From the NCBI GenBank assembly GCA_035517495.1, contig DATIYT010000131.1, forward strand, positions 1 to 64,000: a stretch of DNA of 64,000 nucleotides, given 5' to 3'. This document shows, piece after piece, positions 43,341 to 50,922 of this stretch (position 1 is the first letter of the stretch; every line of letters begins with the position of its first letter). Position numbers and translations under genes: made by a program. This stretch comes from DASZHJ01 sp035517495 (GTDB lineage Bacteria > Pseudomonadota > Alphaproteobacteria > ATCC43930 > CGMCC-115725). Under the pieces are notes generated by a model that saw only the letters and a list, made by a program, of their open reading frames with translations, did not search any database and was not told the DNA's origin.

Positions 43341-43895
43341 TCAGGCCGCGCGAGCCGTTCGCGGCGGCTTGTCGCGCAAGGCCACGCCCTCATGAGCAAG
43401 GAGCCAACGCTTGCGCTCGATGCCGCCGCCATATCCCGTGAGCGAGCCGTCGCTGCCGATCACCCGATGACAGGGGACCACGACGCTGACGGGATTGGAG
43501 CCATTGGCCGCGCCCACGGCGCGGACGGCGGTGGGGCATCTGAGCTTTGCCGCCAGTCCGCCGTAGCTCAGGGTCTTGCCTGCGGGGATCGCGGTAAGCG
43601 CCTTCCAGACCGCGCGCTGGAACGGCGTGCCGGCGGTACGCCATTCGATCTTTCTCAGCGATTCGAGTTCGCCGTCGAAGTAATTCCGCAGCAGTTGCTT
43701 CATGCGCGCGGGAGCGGCGCCGAGTTCCGGCCGGAGGCTGCCATAGTGCAAGCGCAGCAGTCGCGTCATGCCGGACTCGCAATCGGCCCAATCGAACGCG
43801 CGCAGGAAACCCGCTTCATCCGTGACGAGGAGCGCATCGCCGATGGGCGTTGTCAGACGGTCCAGTCGAAGGCGTTCAGGCAGCTTGCTGGTCAT
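43341..43895 (-). CDS. ogt: Methylated-DNA--protein-cysteine methyltransferase
   Basis: The protein is 184 aa. The active-site motif is VVVPCHRVIGSDGSLTGYGG with the acceptor Cys142. The DNA-binding helix-turn-helix is TPFQRAVWKALTAIPAGKTL and SYGGLAAKL, with ARG-finger equivalent in AVRAVGAANGSNP. It removes alkyl groups from O6-alkylguanine by suicide transfer. The gene start overlaps the end of the upstream ada-alkA gene by 20 bp, giving a two-gene alkylation repair operon. Confidence 0.95.
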   Translation of the reverse strand: MTSKLPERLRLDRLTTPIGDALLVTDEAGFLRAFDWADCESGMTRLLRLHYGSLRPELGAAPARMKQLLRNYFDGELESLRKIEWRTAGTPFQRAVWKALTAIPAGKTLSYGGLAAKLRCPTAVRAVGAANGSNPVSVVVPCHRVIGSDGSLTGYGGGIERKRWLLAHEGVALRDKPPRTARAA

Positions 43896-45381
43896 GGCGC
43901 ACCTTTCGAAGGCTCGAGGCTATCTGAGAGTCGGAAGCCCAGAGATGCAACGCGGCATAGGCGCGCCACGGTCTCCACTGCTCCGCATGGGCCAGCAACT
44001 CGGCGGGCGTGGGTCTCACGGCGCCGTTTTGCATCGCCCGCATCAAGCCGATGTCGGCCGCGGGGAACGCGTCGGGTTCGCGGAGTTCGCGCATCGCAAT
44101 GTAGTGGGCGGTCCACTCGCCGATCCCCGGCAGCGCTCTCAATTGCTTGACCGCTTCACCGAGACTGGTGCGGGGACCGAAGATAAGCGGGTCCGCGGCG
44201 ACGGCGCGAGCCAAGGATGAGAGCGCGGCGCGCCTTGCTCTCGGCATGCCGAGCGCGGCGAGGTCGCTTGCGAGGAGCCGCTGCGGCGTCGGGAAGACAT
44301 GCGTCAGTCCCTGGTGGAGCGCCACAGGATCGGTCATTCGCTCGCCATATGAGGAGACCAGGATGCCCGCGAGCTTCCTCGCGGCCGATACGGTGATCTG
44401 TTGGCCCAGAATGGCACGCACCGCGAGTTCGAACCCGTCCCATGCGCCCGGGACTCTAAGGCCCGGACGCGCCGCGACCAGCGGCTTCAGCAGCGCGTCT
44501 CGGCTCAAATGCGCGCCGATCGCCACGGGGTCGGCCGCGAGATCGAAAACGCGCCGCACGCGGGCGATGATCGCCGGAAGGCTTTTCAAATTGGGGAAGC
44601 GAAGCGTCGCCTTGAGATACCCCCTGTCCGCCGGCTCGACGGTCAAGACGCCGCGATCGTCGCCGATCGCGATCGTGCGCACATACCGCCCGTCCGAAAC
44701 CGTTTCCACGCCCGGTATGGCTCTCGCCGCCAGAAACGCAAGGATCGACTCCCAGTCATAGGGAGGCCGGTAGGCCAGCCGAACCGTGATTGCACCCGCC
44801 TTGCCGGCAGGCTCGTCCGCCGCTCCGCCGCGCCGGAGCGCGCGGGGCGGGCGGGCAAAGAGTTGGTGGAAGGTCTCGTTGAAGCGCCGAACGCTTCCGA
44901 AGCCTGCGGCCATCGCGACCTCGGCCATCGGCAGCCGCGTTTCGTGAATCAATTGCTTCGCCAAGAGCACCCGCCGTGTCTGAGCGACCGACACGGGGGA
45001 TGCGCCGAGATGCTGCTTGAAGAGCCGCCGGAGTTGGCGCTCGCCCATTCCGAGCCGCGCCGCCAGCGCCTCGACACCCCCGTCGTCGAGCGCGCCTGCT
45101 TCGATCAACCGAAGAGCCCGCGTTACGGTGTTGGAGCTGCCCCGCCAGAAGGCGAGCTCCGGCGAGGCTTCCGGGTGGCAGCGCAAGCAGGGGCGGAAGC
45201 CCGCTTCCTGTGCCGCGGCGGCGGTCGAGAAGAAGCGCACATGGTTGCGCTTCGGCGTCCGCGCCGGGCAAATCGGCCGGCAGTAGACCCCGGTCGTCGT
45301 GACGGCGACGAAGAGACGTCCATCGAAACGCGGGTCCCTCGTTTCGATCGCTCGGTAGCAGGCGTCGTCATCCATATCCAT
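43876..45381 (-). CDS. Ada-AlkA fusion: alkylation sensor regulator with DNA-3-methyladenine glycosylase
   Basis: The protein is 501 aa from ATG 45381; an upstream in-frame start would add 18 unconserved residues. Domains are an Ada zinc domain (C34, C38 in GVYCRPICPAR; C65, C68 in FRPCLRCHP), an AraC-type double helix-turn-helix (about 80-185, AMAAGFGSVRRFNETFHQLF), and an AlkA N-terminal domain (about 205-300). Last is the HhH-GPD glycosylase (about 305-480) with WDGFELAVRAILGQQITVSA and LPGIGEWTAHYIAMR. FPAADIGL holds the catalytic aspartate. It senses methylphosphotriesters, activates repair genes and excises alkylated bases. It is the intact counterpart of the truncated copy at 977. Confidence 0.94.
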   Translation of the reverse strand: MDMDDDACYRAIETRDPRFDGRLFVAVTTTGVYCRPICPARTPKRNHVRFFSTAAAAQEAGFRPCLRCHPEASPELAFWRGSSNTVTRALRLIEAGALDDGGVEALAARLGMGERQLRRLFKQHLGASPVSVAQTRRVLLAKQLIHETRLPMAEVAMAAGFGSVRRFNETFHQLFARPPRALRRGGAADEPAGKAGAITVRLAYRPPYDWESILAFLAARAIPGVETVSDGRYVRTIAIGDDRGVLTVEPADRGYLKATLRFPNLKSLPAIIARVRRVFDLAADPVAIGAHLSRDALLKPLVAARPGLRVPGAWDGFELAVRAILGQQITVSAARKLAGILVSSYGERMTDPVALHQGLTHVFPTPQRLLASDLAALGMPRARRAALSSLARAVAADPLIFGPRTSLGEAVKQLRALPGIGEWTAHYIAMRELREPDAFPAADIGLMRAMQNGAVRPTPAELLAHAEQWRPWRAYAALHLWASDSQIASSLRKVRHDQQAA

Positions 45382-45447
45382 GGGGATGATGATCGCCGAC
45401 CTTGGCGCCGCTGTCTCGCGGTTTTCGGACCTCAAGGACCGAAGTGG

Positions 45448-45527
45448 GTGAACCCGGAGCCGATGATCGCACCGTACTTGTCGCGGATCAGCATGCTGTC
45501 GGAATTGGGGACCATACGCAGTCGGAG
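45448..45527 (-). pseudogene. GlcG/HbpS gene fragment
   Basis: Minus-strand translation gives RMVPNSDSMLIRDKYGAIIG followed by SGF. This matches residues RMVPNPGSVLIRDKNGAIIG of the intact GlcG/HbpS gene at 47915. At DNA level the two stretches share runs such as GGAGCCGATGATCGC and TTGTCGCGGATCAGCA. Only about 27 codons remain, in the same orientation as the full gene 2.5 kb away. The two copies bracket the anti-phage module, so this may be a leftover of a duplication or of the insertion event. Confidence 0.7.
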
Positions 45528-45543
45528 AATATACTTGGTTTCT

Positions 45544-46050
45544 CTACCGCTTTAGCGAGCGCGGATGAATTTCGGCTTTGAACGAAGCGTGATGCGAGAG
45601 CAATCGTCTAAGATCATGCATTGTGGCGCTCTGGAAGTCTGCACCATCGCAAATTATCAGGGTCATCCCGCTATCGAGAATCTGAGCCACCTTTCCAAGC
45701 ATCTGGTGTGGTTGAGAGGCCAACAAGCTAACATGTGCTTCGGCAAACAAATTTCGTGCCGAGTAAGAAGTCAAATCGAGGTACGTAATCCGATGTGATA
45801 AGAGATAATCCGCAACTTGCGTGTGCCGGAAATTTGGCTTCTGAAAGACTGGGCGGCTTCGGATGTCGATTATCGCGGTGACCGGATTTCGACTCAGCAC
45901 TGCAAGAAAGTCGTCTTGTTTTAAACTCGTGATGTCGAGGAACGCGACTGTTCCCTGCGCCTGGGCCACGTCCATAAACAGATGCGGCTCAGACGTTCTT
46001 TTTTGAGGTGCCAATCCACCACGAATTAAGACGACCTTCTCGTCGGCCAT
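45544..46050 (-). CDS. DUF488-like protein downstream of the anti-phage deaminase
   Basis: The protein is 168 aa with no signal or membrane helix. Residues about 57-90, VTAIIDIRSRPVFQKPNFRH followed by TQVADYLLSHRITYLDLTSY, fit the DUF488 pattern (vDvRs.P....f....l...L...gI.Y.dl). The remainder, with GMTLIICDGADFQSATMHDL, also fits that fold's C-terminal strand and conserved acid. It begins 14 bp after the deaminase stop, so it is cotranscribed. A second defence or immunity component is possible; no function is established. Confidence 0.65.
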   Translation of the reverse strand: MADEKVVLIRGGLAPQKRTSEPHLFMDVAQAQGTVAFLDITSLKQDDFLAVLSRNPVTAIIDIRSRPVFQKPNFRHTQVADYLLSHRITYLDLTSYSARNLFAEAHVSLLASQPHQMLGKVAQILDSGMTLIICDGADFQSATMHDLRRLLSHHASFKAEIHPRSLKR

Positions 46051-46064
46051 GGCGAGCCCACTCC

Positions 46065-47729
46065 CTAGTCTGGTATCAACCGCGCGGCGGCCGTTTCAAC
46101 TTCTGCCGCTTCTCGCAGTCGTACTGCGTATGCCGGTGCTTCCCCGACAGGTGCCTTGTACTCCCCGGTATCAGTCTTCAATTCTCCCTTCTTCAGGAAG
46201 TAGTCCTGATACATGCGCGGTCCTACACCGGTGAACGGCAAGATCAACATCCCCTTTGCCTCTTGTCCTTTTCCAGAGCTTTCTACAGCTGGCGCCTCCG
46301 TCTGAATGGAGTCAGAGTGCAGCTCGGCAGCAAGACTCTTAACATATGGTTCGATGTAAAGCACCCGGCGTACGCCGGCCGCAACCAGTTGCCGAGCGCA
46401 GCTATGACAGGGGAAGGTCGTGCAGTATAGAGTCGTCCCTTCTGGTGACGTGCCGGTTCGCGCGGCGTTGAGAACAGCGTCCATTTCGGCGTGAATCGAT
46501 CTGGAAAACTCGATTAGGTCTTTAACGCCGGGAATCTGATCCATCTTAACGGAACTTTCTGAAATGAGCTCTTTCATGCGCTTCTCGGCCTCTTCCCGTG
46601 CCTTCTGCGCGGTGTCTAGACCGTCCTTCGGCAATGGGTGAGCCGCTTGAGCAAGCAATCCAACAAATGTGTCGGCAAACCACTGAGTGATTTCGTCCCT
46701 CAATCGGTTTTTGTGCCGGGTGTTATGACAGCCGCGAAATGTGATCTGTCCGTCGGAGAATTCCCAGACATGGCATCGATGATCTTGCGGGGTATCTTCG
46801 CTATATACTCCGCCGCCGAATCGTGGCACGTCGTTGGTGCCGCTCGCGATGATGCGGCCATCGGGAGCCTGCAGCGCAGCGCCCACTTGCCTCGACAAAC
46901 AAGATGATTGCAGCCCTGCCGCGTGCGCGTGGAACATTCCGCGCTCCGCGTTGGTCGGGCGGACCAGATTGTTACCTAGAAGGAGATCTATGAAGCGCTG
47001 CAATTCGGCATTGTTACGGAAACCATCTTGGCTGTTTGTATTGTTGTCGATGAAATAGTCCGCGAGATAGAAAGCATCTCTGACTTGCTGTCCGAAGCGG
47101 TTCCCTTTGTCCTTCTCATCGCGGTCCATGTAACCCTTTACTTCCGCGTCAGACACCCCCTTGAATTTTGCGCTGGATGCAGTTCTTCCAATGAGGCGCA
47201 ACTCGCGTCTGCTCCTCTCGCAATGCACGGCGACAAGTCGAAAACTGAGATCGTACACTTTTCTAAGGAGGTTCACTTCGTCGCTGTGCTTCAGGGAGTC
47301 CAGAATGAAAGCGATTTTCTGCTTACCGTGATCTGCGGTACCGCGCATTTGCATAATTGCCTTAATGCCAAGAGCGGCGATCGCATGTGAACCAAAGTCC
47401 TTTCGTAATCCGTCACCGACGTCTTGTAGTCGGGTCGCTCTCCTAAATTTGGTTGGACCTTCTCTCAAGCCAGACTCAACAGTTGGAACTGTCCCGATCG
47501 GCGCCTTGGCTACGATAAGCTCACTCAGCCGAATGTAGTGCACGCGATAGCCGCCGCCGTCGAGCAAGGCTTCCAATCGCCGTCCGGCCGTTGTGCAGCC
47601 GGCGCCCGCGTAGCCGACCAGGGCAATTACCAGTTCCTTGGAAAGGGGCGATACGTCCGCGACGACGGAACCAATCCCTAGTGGTTCCTGTGCACCAGCG
47701 GATGCTGGTTTGATGGCGGGCTCGACCAT
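46065..47729 (-). CDS. avcD: Anti-phage dCTP/dCMP deaminase, AvcD-like
   Basis: The protein is 554 aa. The N-terminal half is a P-loop kinase-like domain: IALVGYAGAGCTTAGRRLEA at 35-54, with Cys45 where Walker A lysine is usual, and KIAFILDSLKHSDEVNLLRK near 138-157. The C-terminal half is a cytidine/deoxycytidylate deaminase: FSRSIHAEMDAVLNAARTGT with H413 and E415, and CTTFPCHSCARQLVAAGV with C441 and C444 for zinc. This two-domain layout is that of the AvcD/dCTP deaminase defence proteins, which deplete deoxycytidine nucleotides during phage infection. The gene is AT-richer than its neighbours. A DUF488-like gene follows it. Confidence 0.88.
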   Translation of the reverse strand: MVEPAIKPASAGAQEPLGIGSVVADVSPLSKELVIALVGYAGAGCTTAGRRLEALLDGGGYRVHYIRLSELIVAKAPIGTVPTVESGLREGPTKFRRATRLQDVGDGLRKDFGSHAIAALGIKAIMQMRGTADHGKQKIAFILDSLKHSDEVNLLRKVYDLSFRLVAVHCERSRRELRLIGRTASSAKFKGVSDAEVKGYMDRDEKDKGNRFGQQVRDAFYLADYFIDNNTNSQDGFRNNAELQRFIDLLLGNNLVRPTNAERGMFHAHAAGLQSSCLSRQVGAALQAPDGRIIASGTNDVPRFGGGVYSEDTPQDHRCHVWEFSDGQITFRGCHNTRHKNRLRDEITQWFADTFVGLLAQAAHPLPKDGLDTAQKAREEAEKRMKELISESSVKMDQIPGVKDLIEFSRSIHAEMDAVLNAARTGTSPEGTTLYCTTFPCHSCARQLVAAGVRRVLYIEPYVKSLAAELHSDSIQTEAPAVESSGKGQEAKGMLILPFTGVGPRMYQDYFLKKGELKTDTGEYKAPVGEAPAYAVRLREAAEVETAAARLIPD

Positions 47730-47755
47730 TCAATGCTCCCCTCAAACATCCTTTA

Positions 47756-47784
47756 AATATATCGTAGAAGTTATCAACGGTAAA
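47756..47784 (-). promoter_or_regulatory. Putative promoter of the anti-phage deaminase operon
   Basis: On the minus strand TTTACC (47779-47784) and TATATT (47756-47761) are 17 bp apart in an AT-rich stretch. The predicted start is about 20 nt before the ATG and GAGGGGAG lies in between as ribosome site. The 130 bp further upstream to the GlcG gene hold no protein frame. In characterised avc systems this is where the inhibitory small RNA is encoded; nothing here proves one. Confidence 0.5.
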
Positions 47785-47914
47785 TCTATGTATTAACTCA
47801 CGCGTTGAAACAGCGCTCCGTGTAGCTTTAATTATCGTCTGAACTGCACAGGGCTGGACTCTCACCGCGGTGCGCCTGCCAAAATGGACGCACGGCACCT
47901 GAAATGAGCCCCGC

Positions 47915-48358
47915 TCACCCTTCGGGATCGCCGGTATCCGGCACCAGCCCCGCGGCCTTGATGCCCGCGACCGCACAGATCTCGTCGTTGAGCGAAACGT
48001 CGCCGCTGATGCCGACGGAGCCGATGATCGCGCCATTCTTGTCGCGGATCAGCACGCTGCCGGGATTGGGGACCATGCGGCCGTCGGAGAGTTCCGAAAG
48101 CACGTTGAAGAACCCAGGGTTGGCCTTGCCGCGCCGCTCCAGCTCGCGCCCGCCGAAGCCCATGCCGAGCGCACCCCAGGCCTTGGCGGTCGCAATTTGC
48201 GGGCGCAGCAGACTTGAATTGTCCTCGCGCTTGAGGGCCACCAGGTGTCCGCCGGCGTCCAGCACCGCGACGGTCAGCGGCTTGAAGTTGCGCTTGCGGC
48301 CCTCCGCCAGTGCGACATCGACGATCTGCGACGCCGCCGCCAAGGTGATGTTCGCCAT
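47915..48358 (-). CDS. GlcG/HbpS family protein
   Basis: The protein is 147 aa, with GAGGGG ahead of the ATG. It contains TLAAASQIVDVALAEGRKRN, LTVAVLDAGGHLVALKREDN and DGRMVPNPGSVLIRDKNGAI. IGSVGISGDVSLNDEICAVA completes the pattern. This is a single heme-degrading-protein/GlcG domain, about 140 aa as usual. Family members include extracellular HbpS and genes in glycolate and catabolic operons; the role here is not known. No signal peptide is visible. A fragment of a close paralogue lies at 45448. Confidence 0.9.
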   Translation of the reverse strand: MANITLAAASQIVDVALAEGRKRNFKPLTVAVLDAGGHLVALKREDNSSLLRPQIATAKAWGALGMGFGGRELERRGKANPGFFNVLSELSDGRMVPNPGSVLIRDKNGAIIGSVGISGDVSLNDEICAVAGIKAAGLVPDTGDPEG

Positions 48359-48462
48359 GGGTCCCCTCGCGCGTTGGTGGCCGCGATTAGGACAGTGTGG
48401 CCAGAGCTATGTCAACGGCGGCAAGTTTGCGAACCGGGCCCTGTAATGCGCTTTCCAACGTC

Positions 48463-48662
48463 ATGGCCGGGCCGACCGAAGGTCGAGTCCCGGCCATCCA
48501 TGGTTTCTGACGCGGCGCGCTCGCAACCGCCGCGCCAACCCTGCGAGCGTGCCTTGGGTTGGTGGTGCGGGGTCTCAGGGGATTGGTTCTGGCCGGCTCT
48601 GAGCCAACCCCAAAACCGCGCGCGAGTGAGAAGTCGTGGATGGCCGTGACGAGCACGGCCAT
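48463..48662. repeat. Pair of inverted palindromic intergenic repeats
   Basis: The 426-bp gap between GlcG and the FAH gene has no credible protein frame. It holds two hairpins built on the same core. ATGGCCGGG ... CCCGGCCAT (48463-48497) has a perfect 9-bp stem, and ATGGCCGTG-ACGAG-CACGGCCAT (48640-48662) also has a 9-bp stem. Their flanks (GTCATGGCC and GGCCATCCA type) are in opposite orientation, so they form an inverted pair. The GTCATGGCCGG...CCGGCCATCCA core is a frequent intergenic repeat in Alphaproteobacteria. Confidence 0.65.
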
Positions 48663-48784
48663 GACGGCTTTGTGTACCGATGATGAGTGGGTAAACATTT
48701 CACCCGTTTCTCCAAGGTCGACCCCGTTGACACGCTCACGCGGGGCGCCCTTAAATCGCCGCGGACCAAACACGGGAGGCTGCC

Positions 48785-49666
48785 ATGATCTTCGCGAGGT
48801 ATGAGGCGAACGGGAAGACCGCGCTGGGCGTTTCCAATGACGGCCGCGGCTTCGTCGATCTCGCGAGCGTCGGGGGCGGACTCCCCGCCGATCTCGTCGC
48901 CTTGATCCGCGACTTCGGGCGTCACGAACCGGCGGTCAAGGCCGCGCTCGCAGCCAAGCCCACGCATCAACTCTCCGCGATCAAGCTGCTCGCACCGATA
49001 CCGCGCCCCGAGAAGAACGTGTTCTGTGTCGGCCGCAACTACAAGGAGCACGTGGAGGAGGGATATCGGACCCGCGGGCAGGCGACGAAGCTGCCGGAGG
49101 CGCCGCAATTCTTCACCAAACCGCGCACCGCCATCGTCGGACCCGATGACGAGGTGCCGCTCGATCCCAAGGTCACGAGCGCGCTCGACTACGAGGTCGA
49201 GCTGGGCGTCATCATCGGCAAGACCGGCAAGAACATATCGCAGGCTGCCGCGCTCGACCACATCTTCGGCTATACCGTCATCAATGACGTGACCGCGCGC
49301 GACTTGCAGCGCCGGCACGATCAGTGGTTCAAGGGCAAGGGCATCGACGGTTCCTGCCCCATGGGGCCGGTGGTCGTGCACAAGAGCCGCATCCCCGATC
49401 CCCAGGGGCTCAACGTCACCATGCGCGTCAACGGCGAGACGCGGCAAAACTCCAACACCAAGCACATGATCTTCGATCTCAAGGTCATCATCGAGCAGCT
49501 CTCGCTGGGCATGACCGTCGAGGCGGGCGACGTCATCGCGACGGGAACGCCGAGCGGCGTCGGCTTCGCCATGAACCCGCCGGGTCTCTTGAAGAGCGGC
49601 GACCTCATGGAGGCGGAAGTGGAGGGGATCGGCATCCTGCGCAATCGCGTGAAGCAGGTCGGTTAA
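48785..49666 (+). CDS. Fumarylacetoacetate hydrolase family protein
   Basis: The protein is 293 aa, with GGGAGG ahead of the ATG. The FAH fold shows NVFCVGRNYKEHVEEGYRTR, TALDYEVELGVIIGKTGKNI (metal acids) and GYTVINDVTARDLQRRHDQW. FKGKGIDGSCPMGPVVVHKS and GVGFAMNPPGLLKSGDLMEA follow. Such enzymes hydrolyse or isomerise acylpyruvates or 2-oxo acids with Mg, late in aromatic breakdown. It begins a four-gene run on this strand with an LVIVD protein and a binding protein. Probably cytosolic. Confidence 0.92.
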   Translation: MIFARYEANGKTALGVSNDGRGFVDLASVGGGLPADLVALIRDFGRHEPAVKAALAAKPTHQLSAIKLLAPIPRPEKNVFCVGRNYKEHVEEGYRTRGQATKLPEAPQFFTKPRTAIVGPDDEVPLDPKVTSALDYEVELGVIIGKTGKNISQAAALDHIFGYTVINDVTARDLQRRHDQWFKGKGIDGSCPMGPVVVHKSRIPDPQGLNVTMRVNGETRQNSNTKHMIFDLKVIIEQLSLGMTVEAGDVIATGTPSGVGFAMNPPGLLKSGDLMEAEVEGIGILRNRVKQVG

Positions 49667-49681
49667 GGGGGGGCTCGAACC

Positions 49682-50908
49682 ATGACGGCGGTTGCGGCGC
49701 GGAACATCAGCTATCTCGGCCACAGCGACCAGGGAGGCAAGTGCGACGGCGTGCAGGTGATGGTGGAGCGCGGCTTCGCCTATGTGGGCCACGGCTTCAG
49801 CAACGGCGTCACCGTGATCGACGTGCGCGATCCGCGCAAGCCCAAGGTCGTCGACTTCATCGCCTGCCCGCAGAATACGCGCGCCAATCATCTGCAGACC
49901 CATGGCGACCTCATGCTGACGATCAACGCGCCCAGCGTCTGGTCCATGCAGGCGATGAGCGAGAAGGATTATTTCTCGAGTTCGCCCGGCGACCGGCTCG
50001 CGCAGATGAGGAGCCTGTTTACCGCGGGCCTGCGCATCTACGACATCTCGAAGCCCGAGAAGCCGCGCGAGATCGCGTTTCTCCCCATGGATGGGATCGG
50101 GCCGCATCGCATTTGGTACGTGGGCGGCCGTTACGCCTATATGTCCGTGCACCCGCCGGAATTCACCGACCACATGCTGATGATCGTCGACGTGGGCGAG
50201 CCGACAAAACCCGCGATCGTCGGCAAGTTCTGGATTCCCGGCATGCACCGTGCCGCCGGCGAGAAGCCGACGTGGCCCGAGGGCAAGCGCTACGCGCTCC
50301 ATCACGCGCTGGTCGCGGGCAATCTCGCCTACGGCGCTTGGCGCGACGGCGGCCTGACCGTGATCGACGTGGGCGATCCGACGAAACCCAAGATGCTCGC
50401 GCACCGCAATTGGGACCCGCCCTTCGGCGGCGGCACTCACTCGCCGTTGCCGCTTCCGGATCGGAACCTGCTGGTGGTTGCCGACGAAGCCAACTTCGCC
50501 GATTGCAGCAAGGGGCTCCGCTACACGTGGATCTTCGACATCCGCGAACCCCGAAATCCCGTCAGCATCGCCACGTGCCCCACCCCCGGCGAGGCCGATT
50601 ACTGCAAGAAGGGCGGCAATTTCGGGCCGCACAATCTCCACGAGAACCGGCCCGGCGCGTTCCAAAGCTCGCGCTATATCTTCGCCACCTATCACAATGC
50701 CGGCGTGCGCGTGTTCGATATCGAAAACGCCTTCGCGCCCAGGGAAGCCGGTTATTACGTGCCGCCCGACCCCGAGCGGATGATGGACCCGCGCCCCAAC
50801 CGGGCCAAGGTGATCCAGTCCTGCGACTGCTTCGTCGACAAGAACGGCGTGATGTATTTGACCGACACGAACGCCGGTCTTTACATCCTGCAGTTCGAGG
50901 GGAAGTGA
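49682..50908 (+). CDS. LVIVD repeat protein
   Basis: The protein is 408 aa and has no signal peptide. It contains beta-propeller-like repeats of the LVIVD type: VTVIDVRDPRKPKVVDFIAC, LRIYDISKPEKPREIAFLPM, MLIVDVGEPTKPAIVG-like and LTVIDVGDPTKPKMLAHRNW. A last degenerate copy is VRVFDIENAFAPREAG. Histidines in HHALVAGN and GGTHSPLPLP-type loops line the centre. The family is found with catabolic hydrolases but has no assigned reaction. It starts 15 bp after the FAH gene, so the two probably work on the same pathway. Confidence 0.85.
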   Translation: MTAVAARNISYLGHSDQGGKCDGVQVMVERGFAYVGHGFSNGVTVIDVRDPRKPKVVDFIACPQNTRANHLQTHGDLMLTINAPSVWSMQAMSEKDYFSSSPGDRLAQMRSLFTAGLRIYDISKPEKPREIAFLPMDGIGPHRIWYVGGRYAYMSVHPPEFTDHMLMIVDVGEPTKPAIVGKFWIPGMHRAAGEKPTWPEGKRYALHHALVAGNLAYGAWRDGGLTVIDVGDPTKPKMLAHRNWDPPFGGGTHSPLPLPDRNLLVVADEANFADCSKGLRYTWIFDIREPRNPVSIATCPTPGEADYCKKGGNFGPHNLHENRPGAFQSSRYIFATYHNAGVRVFDIENAFAPREAGYYVPPDPERMMDPRPNRAKVIQSCDCFVDKNGVMYLTDTNAGLYILQFEGK

Positions 50909-50922
50909 GCCGCGCTACACCA

